Assembly (NCBI GenBank): GCA_026770025.1
Contig: JAMXDE010000027.1
Span: 1 to 64,000, forward strand
Reading direction: 5' to 3'
Source of the DNA: Craspedostauros australis
Lineage: Eukaryota; Bacillariophyta; Bacillariophyceae; Mastogloiales; Achnanthaceae
Length of the DNA stretch: 64,000 nt
Under the pieces are notes generated by a model. The model had not been told where the DNA came from and ran no database searches. It saw only the letters and a list, made by a program, of their open reading frames with translations. Below, piece by piece: positions 46,901 through 55,468 of the stretch (its first letter is position 1; every line of letters begins with the position of its first letter). The translations under genes were made by a program, and so were the position numbers.

Positions 46901-47600
46901 CGAAGTTGATGGTGCACGTGAGCTCGACGGGCGCCTGCGTCGGCGGCGGATTGTCGATGAGGTCCTTCGTCGTCGTGCAGAGATCGATGAGGAACATCGT
47001 CTGGTCGGGACTCATGGCGGCGCCCGGTTTGGAGCCCACGACGTTGATCCATCGGCCGCGGCTTTCTGCGGCGCTGAAGGCGTCAAAGTTGGATTGCAGG
47101 TAGGGCGGCAGCGTGTCGAAGGAGATCCAGCTGTTCTCGAAGACGTAGCCCGAGTAATGGTTGACGAAGCGCACGTATTCGGGGTCCTTGAACAGCAGAT
47201 TGTCGCGCACGGAGTCGCCGTTCGTCAAGGCGCGGAGGCAGGCTCGATCGGGTTCGGCGGATTGGAGTTGGCGCGGTGCGGTGTCGTCGAGTTGCGGTGC
47301 GATGGAAGCGGGCGCATCATGTTGCTCTTGTTGTTGGTGTTGTTGGTGGTGGTGGTGGTGTAGCTGTTGTTGGTCTGGCTGCTGTTGCTGTGCTGCGTCT
47401 CCGCGTATCCTTCGCAGCCTCCGTTCCAACCCTGCGTATTGCTGCTGCTGAGTTGGATGGGCATGCTGCGCTCTCCATCGTTCGCTCTCCACTTCTGCTG
47501 CTGTTGACATTGCCATACGACTACTCGTTGAGGAAGCCGAGGCGCAAGAGTTCGCAATGCAAAGACCAACAGCGGCCGCTGCTGCCAACCTTCGCATCAT
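43905..47600 (-). CDS. Large acidic type I membrane protein with Tyr/Ser repeat tail
   Basis: 1,231 aa, ATG start, no intron. Residues 1-22 form a signal peptide. Gln/His runs follow (about 48-95), then a Cys-containing lumenal part with three related segments separated by Pro/Thr-rich linkers (PSISMRPTQ, PTTLPPTFPP). There is one transmembrane helix, GMIAGIIAGVCVVCCCGGFFYM, near residue 560. The cytoplasmic side is very acidic (runs of Asp, Glu, Asn, Ser). Two ordered islands interrupt it: DDGNWDGIVEAAENFS, and a helical block from EYRSQVEALVRLTVPDEI through MMDRFRGREDQLISTLQNMQERG. The last 150 residues repeat GSYYS/DGEGSYYSDE with RSRSRR spacers, about nine times. Function is unknown. The layout suggests a surface or vesicle protein whose tail can be heavily phosphorylated. 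Confidence 0.85.
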   Translation of the reverse strand: MMRRLAAAAAVGLCIANSCASASSTSSRMAMSTAAEVESERWRAQHAHPTQQQQYAGLERRLRRIRGDAAQQQQPDQQQLHHHHHQQHQQQEQHDAPASIAPQLDDTAPRQLQSAEPDRACLRALTNGDSVRDNLLFKDPEYVRFVNHYSGYVFENSWISFDTLPPYLQSNFDAFSAAESRGRWINVVGSKPGAAMSPDQTMFLIDLCTTTKDLIDNPPPTQAPVELTCTINFDQFQCDISLARADNDPGNDRDDLLNRVEFAAFASRMDDANDYPEFDVLPAATQDVFDEYATTNQQIDITGARPNIDPTQPQADYLFRVCCATLESFLAGSRMPSSSPSISMRPTQQAMPTQAPSITAQPTGVPSAPPTTLPPTFPPGISEAYNAFIISSPPSTNLEGDNRNVLNQAYTLFVTQNLPNITLPQPQRQLRAQQRRLQITYAPDSAEIYRIIESACPSTAATVCHTAFAKFQLTIDGEDPEVVSDAYTAATQDSIAEGALQTALLEVQEFTVLRIENATFPVLPVDDVSNAPTQVPTQGPGTRGGGGDGGGGDSNTGMIAGIIAGVCVVCCCGGFFYMRSRGNGGGQRMDVDKEPPQQQQQPASTGNLNAFGGASKGDENSDESDDSDDEEQKPKEQSGRLSFGGDPANSFGFGMSKTKGFGDDDDDDSNSESESDNGDENDDENDDEQDNDNDENDIFGGSTSNNNNNDTMGFGSNGFDEPSVLEESKEVLDSASESRSMFGEDNKAGWLNDGGTADNSTADAFFGSNDAGGWGVASNVQDEAENIFGDSAFDGETKSEGSESRSHSQSQEDEGSYTSDDGTYESEIKGGDDYNDDAQSFSSGSSSRTPDQPPGRPDNENFDSASSQGSMPSKLKRADDELDNMIDDGNWDGIVEAAENFSTADATEDTLSNDERSLGEPSQGDDNSRGSEGSGSYSSSEEGSAVYTDESSLQSADKIRRAEYRSQVEALVRLTVPDEIGEIDAMMDRFRGREDQLISTLQNMQERGGQLRARAAVHKSKGRAARSGNAFQSDTGITEATKDTMAGAAVIAAASMTQPTDPVEDDGDDGYDDEEEVADNEGMSFEDDVKFGDTIEEGSYESGSQSYSEDERSYYSGDSGSGSRSPSRSRRSDDDEGSYYSNESGSRSYRDGEGSYYSDEDGSRSRRDGEGSYSSNGSGSYDDEGSYYSGDEGSRSRSRRDGDGEGSSYSNEDRSRSYTEEEEGSYYSDEE
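43908..44330 (-). repeat. Degenerate coding repeat (GSYYS tail)
   Basis: Imperfect tandem units of about 45-66 nt encode Gly-Ser-Tyr-Tyr-Ser blocks separated by Arg/Ser-rich spacers at the C-terminus of the acidic membrane protein. Unit length varies but stays in frame. Confidence 0.7.
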
Positions 47601-48066
47601 GGTGGGCTCTTCTTGCTGCTAATATGCAATTATTGTTATTGCTATCTTTGCTATCCTTGCTTTGTTGGGTTGTGATTGTCGTTGGTTGTCGTTGGTTGTA
47701 GCGTGGTTGTCTATGCTACGACGAGTACATACCAATACAATCGCTCCGCTCCACTCTGTTGATGTCTCCTGCTGCGACTTAATCGTCAGTGCAATGCCAC
47801 TCAATCCAGCCCAATCCAAACCAAGCACTGCACACCAAGAAAGTCCATGCACCAAGAAAGTACACACCAAGACAACAGCACCAAGACAACAGCACCAAGA
47901 AGAGAACGCAATGCGGATTGCAAAGCGGAAGCAGTCACCAAATTGTCACACGCGCAGAGACGCGGTACCTCAGAGTTTTTGGCGCCCTTCCGAATTCATG
48001 CACGATTGCGTGCTCCAAAATTGTCGGTGGAAATTTCTGCTTCCGCATTGTCTACGTCAAGGGAAC
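47601..48066. other. Intergenic, no supported gene
   Basis: 466 bp between two minus-strand genes. It contains a short tandem CACCAAGA/AGACAACA-type repeat near 47840-47900 and no credible frame. Confidence 0.5.
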
Positions 48067-49761
48067 TTAGGCCTCCAACACACCGCCCACACGCAGAATG
48101 AGATCCTCCTTGAGACGCGACGCCACGACCTGAAGTCCGACCCCGTCTTGCACGGGCACCGACACGCTGGGCAGCCCCGCCAAACTGAAGGGCACCGTCA
48201 TGACGTCGTTGGCGAACATGGCCGTCGCATTGCGTGCCGCGTCGCCTTCGACTGCTGGTGATACGGCCGTCGGCACGACAAGGCAGTCGACGTCGTCGTG
48301 CAGCACGGCCTGCAGCTGTTGCGCCGTCTGCGCACGGATCTTGGCCGCGGCTTCGTAGTGCGAGTGGAAGCGGTCCGACGATAAGACGAAGGTGCCGCAC
48401 AGGATACGTCGCATCACTTCCGTGCCGAAGCCTTGTGTGCGGGCCTGCGAGTATCGTCGTTCCAGCGGTGTCATGTCAATGTCATTGTCGTCATTGTCAA
48501 TAGCGTCAACATCAACATCCAGGCCATACCGAAACCCATCGTACCGTGCCAAATTGGAACTGGCCTCGGCGCTGACGAGGACGTAGTAGGCCGCGAGACA
48601 GCGTTGGATCAGCTCGGGATCGATCTTGGTCTCATCCACCATCACAATTGTCGCACCTTGCTGCGCCAGTCGGTCCACGCCCTTTTGCCATGCCTCACGA
48701 ATGAAGTCGGGACATGGAGAGACGGAGAATGCGGCGGGCACGCCGATCCTCAGACCATTCAGTGTTTTCTCTGTTGCTTCTGGTATGCCATCATCATAAG
48801 CGTCGCTGTTGGTGCTATCGCCACCAAAGTAGAACGACGGCTGATAGATCTCCGAGATCATCGTCGAATCCCTGCCACACTGCATACTGCCACCACCCCG
48901 ACTCTGCACGCCCCGCGTCAAAACGTCCAACCCGATCGTCGCACAATCCGCCGACGGCGCCAGCAACCCCACGGTATCGAACGACGACGCGTAACTGACG
49001 AGACCATGCCGCGACAACAGCCCGTACGAGGGTTTCAATCCCACGACGCCGCACCATGCTGCCGGCAACCGCACGCTGCCACCCGTGTCGGAGCCCAACG
49101 CCAGCAACGACGAGCCGTGCGCGATGGAGACGGCCGCACCCGAGGACGAACCGCCGGCGCAGAGATGCGGCCAGCTATCTTGCTGGATCTGGTGGTGCGC
49201 CTCCAGGATGGCGTCGTGGGGTTGTTGGATCATGCGCACGATGGTTTCGTCGTCGTCGTCGTCGTTTTGCATCACGTTGGATGATGCTTGGAGGAACGGC
49301 GTGGGATTCTTGACAAACTTCGCATCATCATCGCCGCACACGTTGGTCCCCAAACTGCCCATCCCGAATTCATCCATCGTCGTGGTGCCAATCAGCAAGG
49401 CTCCATTCTCACGCAGCAACGTGCGCACCGTATCGGCATCGTATCCGCACGGCGCCGTGCTGCTCAACATGCGGCTGCCGGCCGTCAGTGGCTGCGTCGA
49501 GACGGCCAGATTGGATTTGATGCTGACGGGGATGCCCCGCAGCTTTGAGCTGGAGGGCTGCACGTCACGCGCCTGTGCCAGCAGATCATCGAGCGCAACG
49601 ATGGAGGCAAAGGCGTTCAATTGCCAGCATTCCTCACCGGCCACGGCCAACGCATGACAGTACGAGGCCAACTCTTCGCATGTGATGGCGCCGTTCTGCA
49701 GCAAGCGCGATGCTTGGCGGATGCGCAGGCGGCGAGGGAAGATGGATGGGGAAGGCGGCAT
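48067..49761 (-). CDS. gatA: Glutamyl-tRNA(Gln) amidotransferase subunit A (amidase)
   Basis: 564 aa, ATG start, intronless. GatA hydrolyses glutamine and supplies ammonia to convert Glu-tRNA(Gln) to Gln-tRNA(Gln) in plastids and mitochondria, working with GatB and GatC. The amidase triad is visible: the Lys in PVSIKSNLAV, the cis-Ser in LCAGGSSSGAAVSIA and the nucleophile Ser in LGSDTGGSVRLPAAWCGVVGLKPSYG. Other GatA hallmarks are TMDEFGMGSLGTN and SFDTVGLLAPSADCA. The insert NDDDDDETIVRMIQQPHDA (about 165-190) and another near NDDNDIDM enlarge it over the bacterial 480-490 aa. The N-terminus is basic (PRRLRIRQASRLL) and may be a mitochondrial presequence. Confidence 0.93.
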   Translation of the reverse strand: MPPSPSIFPRRLRIRQASRLLQNGAITCEELASYCHALAVAGEECWQLNAFASIVALDDLLAQARDVQPSSSKLRGIPVSIKSNLAVSTQPLTAGSRMLSSTAPCGYDADTVRTLLRENGALLIGTTTMDEFGMGSLGTNVCGDDDAKFVKNPTPFLQASSNVMQNDDDDDETIVRMIQQPHDAILEAHHQIQQDSWPHLCAGGSSSGAAVSIAHGSSLLALGSDTGGSVRLPAAWCGVVGLKPSYGLLSRHGLVSYASSFDTVGLLAPSADCATIGLDVLTRGVQSRGGGSMQCGRDSTMISEIYQPSFYFGGDSTNSDAYDDGIPEATEKTLNGLRIGVPAAFSVSPCPDFIREAWQKGVDRLAQQGATIVMVDETKIDPELIQRCLAAYYVLVSAEASSNLARYDGFRYGLDVDVDAIDNDDNDIDMTPLERRYSQARTQGFGTEVMRRILCGTFVLSSDRFHSHYEAAAKIRAQTAQQLQAVLHDDVDCLVVPTAVSPAVEGDAARNATAMFANDVMTVPFSLAGLPSVSVPVQDGVGLQVVASRLKEDLILRVGGVLEA

Positions 49762-50974
49762 GCTGGTGCTGTGCGCAGTGCAGTGTGTGGGCAGATGGGT
49801 TGTGTGATGTCCAACGTAGTGTACGACCTATTGGTATGGTATGGTATGGTATGGTATGGTATGATGTTTGTGTTGTGTTTCGTGGATTGGATCCATCCAA
49901 ACATGAGGATTTTGTTTGAAAGGTGCGGTGAAATATCTATTATATCATAATATGGTAGTTGTACTCCATTCACAGTACCATTCTGAAGAAGGCACGGAAA
50001 CCTGTTGACTGAACCGTTCCTTCGCATTCGTGGTACCAGTATCAATTTCGATAAATATGGCGTCATGTACGTGGGATTGCCACTTGACCAATCGTGTGAT
50101 GACGCAAACGAGAACGATTTTCGCCCGCGATCTTGTTGCCCAAGAAATTGGAAGCACGAGGAACGATCGAGCAGTTCACAACGCACATCCCGTCACATCA
50201 ACCAGTTGCGCGCAACATCGAAAGGGCCTTCTCTTCTGTCACCAAGACGACGCCACGAAGGGCCACCACGACGAAACAGAACCATCGTTGTTGTGGACAG
50301 ACGGGAGGTACCACTTTCATCGCATGTAACATCAATGACAACAACACTGCGCAAACCCAGATCTGACACATAAAACCATACACGCACCAACCGCAAACCA
50401 GAACAGTAATACCAAACGTAAGTGCCATGGATCTTACGTTCAGGCCATGATGGCCTGACGAGTCATTCATCAACACCCTTGAACAACCTGAGATGCTGTT
50501 TGCGATCCTGAGCTGGTGGTTTCTCTTTTGGGTGTGTGGGTTTCGAAAAGATCGGGCATCAACTCTCTGCACCAACCAAAGGCAGATACACACACATCAC
50601 ATCACATCGCTTGGTATCCCTTCGCATCGCGCTGTCTTGGTACCAAGCCGAATGGCAGAAGGCGTTTCGCAATTGCGGTGACATCAGTGGCAGTAGTAGT
50701 ACGAGTATTAGCAGTCGTATGGCACTCCGAATCAACGCAAGGATCTTCCACCTGCCGATCCACGGGAGCCAGCAAATTACGATTACCAGAGATCATACTG
50801 TTCCGACAAAGATTCGAACTCAGACACATCAACCACACAACACATCAGCTACAGCCACAGATACGGATCAAGCAGAAACGCAAGATCACCAGACACACAC
50901 AATCCAATCCAACCAGACGTCCACACTCGCAAACCACAGAAGCAATACGAGCTGCTGATAGGAACGGAACCACC
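49762..50974. other. Divergent intergenic region with ATGGT repeats
   Basis: 1.2 kb upstream of both gatA (minus) and the peroxidase (plus). At 49830-49863 it has a GGTAT pentanucleotide repeat (about six units). An AT-rich patch lies at 49935-49955. Open frames here either lack ATG or look random; the long frame entering the peroxidase from upstream is not supported by any targeting signal until the ATG at 50975. Confidence 0.5.
49830..49863. repeat. (GGTAT)n microsatellite
   Basis: About six tandem copies of the pentamer GGTAT upstream of gatA. Variants of the same word occur at several other non-coding places in the window. Confidence 0.85.
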
Positions 50975-52411
50975 ATGAAACTCACTTTTCTTTCGCTTTC
51001 CTTCTGCGCCTTCGTGACCACCACATCCGCCTTCGCACCGCTCACCCCCAACATCCGCCACTCCCTCTCCAAAACAACCTCCACATCCACAGAACTCAAG
51101 ATGGCTGTCACCAAGGAAATCCTCAACGGCGCCAAGGAGATGATCGACAAGATCATCCTCGACAACTCCTGCGGCCCAATCCTCGTGCGCCTCGCGTGGC
51201 ACGACTCCGGCACCTTCGATGTCAACCTCGCCAAGGAGGAATGGCCAAAGGCCGGCGGCGCCATCGCCTCCATCCGCTTCGAGCCAGAGATCAACCACGG
51301 TGCCAACGCCGGTCTCTCCGGTGCCGTCAAGCTCCTCGAGCCAGTCAAGGCCGCCTTCCCCGACATGAGCTACGCCGACATCTACCAGATGGGATCCGCA
51401 CGTGCCATCGAATTGGCCGGTGGACCAGACCTCGGCGTCAAGTACGGCCGCGTCGATGCCACCAGCGCCGACATGTGCTCGCCAGAGGGCAACCTTCCAG
51501 ATGCCGAGGCCGGCGGTGAAGGAAAGTTCGGAGGTCCCGGCGGCACCATGACCACCGAGGATACCAGTGTGGGAGGACATTTGCGCAAGGTCTTCTACCG
51601 CATGGGATTGGGCGACGAGGAGATCGTCGCGCTTTCCGGTGCTCACGCTTTGGGTAAGTGCAAATGTTTGCGACGCGGCTTGGATGTTGTCAGTGAAGGC
51701 GACGATGTTGATGACGCATGCAACTGAGGTGTTGTCTAAACCCGAACGCCAGCCTTTGAAGGTGGAGATGGATACGACAACCAGTGAATTTGCTTGGATG
51801 CATGTGTCCACGTACACGCCACAATCAACAACCCAGCATGTCGATGTTCGCAAGGCGTACAGGGGTGTGCTTGGGGAAAAAGAGAAAACGATTCCACCCA
51901 TCAATCCAACAACATCTCGTTCATCGACTCACCCAACCATCTCCGTCGTTCAACCACCCTGCCTTCCCCCTCTTCAACTTGAACATACACCTTGCCTTCA
52001 CTTTCCCTTCACTCGCTCACCCACCCACTTACTAACTCGCTCACCAACACAGGTCGCGCGTACAAGGACCGATCCGGATTGGGAGCCGAGAAGACCAAGT
52101 TCACTGACGGATCCACACAAAAGCGCGCCGACGGAAAGGAGGCCTCCTACACACCAGGCGGCTCCTCCTGGACCAAGGAATTCCTCATCTTCGACAACTC
52201 CTACTTCACAACTCTCGACGACGACAATGCCGATCCAGAGCTCCTCAAACTCACATCCGACAAGGTCGTCTTCCTCGACAAGGACTTCAAGCCATTCGCC
52301 GAGAAGTTCCGTGACAGCCAGGAGGAATTCTTCAAGAGCTACGCCGCCGCCCACAAGAAGCTTTCCGAGTTGGGCAGCAAGTTCGAGCCTGCGGAGGGTA
52401 TCACTCTGTAA
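50975..52411 (+). CDS. Ascorbate-peroxidase-like haem peroxidase, probably plastid-targeted
   Basis: Two exons, 50975-51653 and 52053-52411 (GTAAGT donor, ACACAG acceptor, phase 1), 345 aa. Class I haem peroxidases reduce H2O2; ascorbate peroxidase uses ascorbate. LVRLAWHDSG holds the distal Arg, Trp and His; ALSGAHALGRAYKDRSG, formed across the splice junction, holds the proximal His; SSWTKEFLIFDNSYF has the Trp and the following Phe-Asp typical of class I enzymes. There is no second, catalase-peroxidase-type domain. The N-terminus MKLTFLSLSFCAFVTTTSAFAP is a signal peptide ending in the ASAFAP-type motif with Phe at +1, then a Ser/Thr/Lys-rich transit stretch, so import into the complex plastid is likely. 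Ascorbate versus cytochrome c as donor cannot be settled by eye. Confidence 0.93.
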
Positions 52412-52964
52412 ATGAGTTCTACGGGGCATGGCGATGAAGAGGAGCTCCTCTTGAATTCCATGCAATCGATCGATCAATCGAGCGAACGCCAAATCCGTGC
52501 TTGGCATTTCGCTTACTTTAGAGAGCGACCGACACAGTAGCATCTTTTAACTTTTATATCGCGGAATCCCTATCACTTTACGCGGTCAACTGTCGACTCT
52601 ACTTTGAGATGGACGATCTACTCTCTGTGTTGGCGGAGAACAAGTCTCCATCGTTTCTGGATCCATGACAACAAGTGACACGAACCTCAGTCCGCATGGT
52701 GGCATCTTTCTCATTGTCGGAGTTTTAGTCCATCGGGTCGATAATCAGAACAGGATCGAACATCTGTGTGGATACCAACGCCATCCGCCCCTCAAACACT
52801 CATGTGTTCGTCCACATGACAAGTGGTCGCGTGGTGCGTGTGTTTGGGGAAGAAGATCTGGGACACGCGGCAAAATGTCGAGTATGACCCCAAAACCTCA
52901 TGACTTAAATACGAACGACAGTTTCAGTGATGTTTGATATTTATTTGGTCATCACGTCTAAATT
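52412..52964. other. Intergenic, 3' side of the peroxidase
   Basis: 553 bp with no credible frame, between the peroxidase stop and the proposed left end of the DNA transposon. Confidence 0.5.
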
Positions 52965-52966
52965 GA

Positions 52967-52976
52967 TAGTATCATG
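52967..52976 (+). repeat. Putative left terminal inverted repeat
   Basis: TAGTATCATG; its reverse complement is at 58369-58378. Ten bases can match by chance within the regions compared, so this needs a second genomic copy to confirm. Confidence 0.35.
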
Positions 52977-52990
52977 CTGCCATGTGTCAT

Positions 52991-53138
52991 TGTCGGGAAT
53001 GTCGGGAATGTCGGGAGTTTTGTCGGGAATGTCGGGTGTCTTGTCGGGAATGTCGGGTGCTTTGTCGGGAATGTCGGGTGTCTTGTCGGGAATGTCGGGT
53101 GCGTTGTCGGGAATGTCGGGAATGTCGGGAATGTCAGG
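52991..53138. repeat. Left minisatellite of the candidate transposon
   Basis: Tandem array built from the 9-mer GTCGGGAAT and a 21-mer in which TGTCGGGAATGTCGGGTG is followed by CTT, TCT or CGT. It is CpG-rich. Both unit lengths are multiples of three, so several frames stay open through it (as Ile-Pro-Asp repeats on the minus strand), which I take as incidental. The same units recur at 58146-58290. Confidence 0.9.
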
Positions 53139-53385
53139 ATTCTCTCCAACACACACCCGCAGCTGATTCAGCACAGCCCCTGGCGACGGACAGACGAAAG
53201 AATGAAGAAAACAAAAACGTGCGTCGTGGTAACAACAGACACAGTCACACAGAGTGCGAAACCGACACGCTTGCGCTCATTTTGTGGATGTGCACTTGAC
53301 TCAATGAGAGAGAGTAGAGTAGGGTTGATTACATTAATAAGTAATGGTGCTATCCATTTAATTCACAACTACTACTGCTGATCAA

Positions 53386-54294
53386 CTATACATTGAATAT
53401 TGCAGACCCGTTGTCCATCTGATATTGAACAATCACACAAACCGCGACCATCACATGTTCATGCAGCTCGCTTCCGTGTCGGAATGTATGGCCAAGACTG
53501 TTGAAGAACTTCAACCGTCCATTGAACGTCTCATGACGACAACGAGCTCTGCTCTTGAATTTGGCAAGCTCTTTGCAGTCCATTTTGTCCGGGAGAGAAA
53601 GGAGCTTGCGTTCTTGTGGTCTGCTGGTGGCATACCCTCTGTCGGCAATCGCGAGTTTGCCTGGCTTCAGCTTGTGCATCAGACCACTCCGGAAAATCGT
53701 CATGTCGTGTTCGCCGCCTCGGTGTGGCCCACTGATCCACACGCACTTTGCTCCAAAAACCGACATCGCGAGTTCGTACTTCACTGCTCCGTGGTTGAAT
53801 TTTTGGGAACAGTACTTGCGGTCGATGGGGAGCGTCGGGTGCTTTTTCTCCCAAGTGCGAAAATCTGTTCCATCCACAGTGATGGCGAACACTGGCGAAT
53901 TGTCCGCGTCGAGTGCTGGGTCCCAGACAATTTTTTTGGACTTCAGCGAGGCGATGCGGCGAATCCATTTCCACAATGGCTCTCCACGGCAGTATCGTTC
54001 ACACACACCAAAACGCGATGCCAGGATGCTCGCGTTCTTTGGGTATGTCCAAAGGAAGTGGTGTGCCATCATGAAGAGCTTGAATCCTGAGGGTGACTTC
54101 TCTTTGGCTGAGAGCTTGGCACCATCGAATGAGTCTGAATTCATGTCAAACCACATTTCTGACAGGTCCAGTGGTGAAGACCCGTAGTGTTGACGGAATG
54201 CTTTTGTGCGTTGGTCGATGGATGCGGCGCTCTGAAATTGTTGGCCAGTGTACTGGAGACCAATGGTCATGACGTTGGTGGTGGTCAGTAACAT
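53386..54294 (-). CDS. DDE superfamily transposase (DDE_Tnp_4 / Harbinger-like)
   Basis: About 302 aa from the ATG at 54294 (the frame also opens upstream at TTG). The RNase H-like catalytic core is clear: ITVDGTDFRTWEK carries the first Asp, KLAIADRGYATSRPQER the second, and CRHETFNGRLKFF the Glu. Between them, KYCSQKFNHGAVKYELAMSV and ISGPHRGGEHDMTIFRSGL match the layout of DDE endonucleases of the PIF/Harbinger type found widely in eukaryotic genomes. It ends VIVQYQMDNGSAIFNV. The N-terminal 60 residues may recognise DNA, but no clear helix-turn-helix is visible. All three acidic residues are present and the frame is intact, so the enzyme could be active. It lies 250 bp inside the left minisatellite. 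Confidence 0.85.
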   Translation of the reverse strand: MLLTTTNVMTIGLQYTGQQFQSAASIDQRTKAFRQHYGSSPLDLSEMWFDMNSDSFDGAKLSAKEKSPSGFKLFMMAHHFLWTYPKNASILASRFGVCERYCRGEPLWKWIRRIASLKSKKIVWDPALDADNSPVFAITVDGTDFRTWEKKHPTLPIDRKYCSQKFNHGAVKYELAMSVFGAKCVWISGPHRGGEHDMTIFRSGLMHKLKPGKLAIADRGYATSRPQERKLLSLPDKMDCKELAKFKSRARCRHETFNGRLKFFNSLGHTFRHGSELHEHVMVAVCVIVQYQMDNGSAIFNV

Positions 54295-54917
54295 GATGTG
54301 AGTGTTGCTTCTCAACTGTTGATTTGTGAGTGTGGTTGATCAACATCGGCTGCAGCAAATCAAGCCAGTTCCTGTTGTGTTCCATCGCTTGCTTGTTCTT
54401 GGAACTGGTCGCAGTAGTGCAGCAGCAGTCGCCATTCGAATGACACCGGCAGTAGCAACAGTACCATCAGTAACAGTAGCAACAGCAGTAGCTGTTGCAG
54501 CGATAGAAACAGTAGCCACAGTCGGACTAGCGACATAGTACCAGTCCTTGCAACCGTATTCAGAATTGCAGTTGGAACCATCACGATGGCAGTCGTAGTA
54601 ACAACAAGAGTAGTAGTCGTTGTCATAGTTGTTGAGTTCTTCTTGTTCTACAGTAGACCCGCTTGGCCGTTAGTTGGCGACGATTTAGTCATCACACGCA
54701 AGTCCACACACAAGGTCATGTGTTGCTGCTATCGATTGCTAGTATGTGAGTATCGCCAATCACGTTGCCAGGACTGATCCGTCTTGACAAGAACAAGAGC
54801 TCGCAGCGACGCGACTCAGCTCGACGAAATGCAGCAGACCACAGCTGGTACTCTCATCCAACAACCGCGAGTCACTCTATACTGGTATTGCTTCCCCATA
54901 GTATCACATACCCGACC

Positions 54918-55334
54918 ATGAGCAAGGTGACAGCAGCAAAAACGGAGACCAAGCTTGGCAGGGAGGTGCGCTTCTGCGCAGGAAAGTACCAAGGGAAGGT
55001 TGGATGGCTCGACGCATCCAAAGAGCCAACACCAAAGAAAGTGTACGTGTTTGTGGACTTGGGCCAAGGAAAACACAAGCACACCATTGTCAGCCAGACG
55101 AGCGTCGCACCACGCCACACCAAGCCTGAAACATACGGCGAGGCAATTTTCCAACAGCACGAGGACATCGAGAGAGCAGCTGACCACTTGGTGAAAATGC
55201 TTGCAGAGTGTTCGATCAGTGGATTTACCGAAGACGTCGGCACCATCCTGACCGCCAAGATGACGGCTGCTCACAGTCGTCAAGAGAGTCTCGGCAGCAA
55301 GGCAAAATGGAGAAAGGTCCACTTTGAGAAGTGA
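54918..55334 (+). CDS. Small KOW-like protein of the candidate transposon
   Basis: 138 aa, ATG start, no intron. LGREVRFCAGKYQGKVGWLDASKEPTPKKVYVFVDLG resembles a KOW/SH3-like barrel, where a Gly-x-Tyr-x-Gly-x-x-Gly turn is typical. The C-terminal half looks helical (EAIFQQHEDIERAADHLVKMLAE). Such barrels often bind nucleic acid or protein. I do not recognise a named family. Its position, divergent from the transposase and inside the minisatellite pair, suggests an accessory protein of the element. The gap of about 620 bp to the transposase start should hold both promoters. Confidence 0.6.
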   Translation: MSKVTAAKTETKLGREVRFCAGKYQGKVGWLDASKEPTPKKVYVFVDLGQGKHKHTIVSQTSVAPRHTKPETYGEAIFQQHEDIERAADHLVKMLAECSISGFTEDVGTILTAKMTAAHSRQESLGSKAKWRKVHFEK

Positions 55335-55468
55335 ATCAGAGAACACAACGAACTTGTGCGATCGTTGCGAATCAACAAACAGATGGAAAGACAACCAGCA
55401 ACACTCAACAAGGCACAAGTAACCTCAATTAGTCTTATTATCAATTAACCACAACAAATAGAATGCAA

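Noticed and set aside
45705-47363. 552-aa plus-strand open frame opposite the acidic membrane protein
   Set aside because: It is an antisense shadow of a real gene: no domain, Arg/Asp-rich composition mirrored from the coding strand, and no ATG at a sensible place.
50516-50974. N-terminal extension of the peroxidase frame
   Set aside because: The extension lacks any targeting feature, whereas the ATG at 50975 begins a textbook signal peptide with the SAFAP motif.
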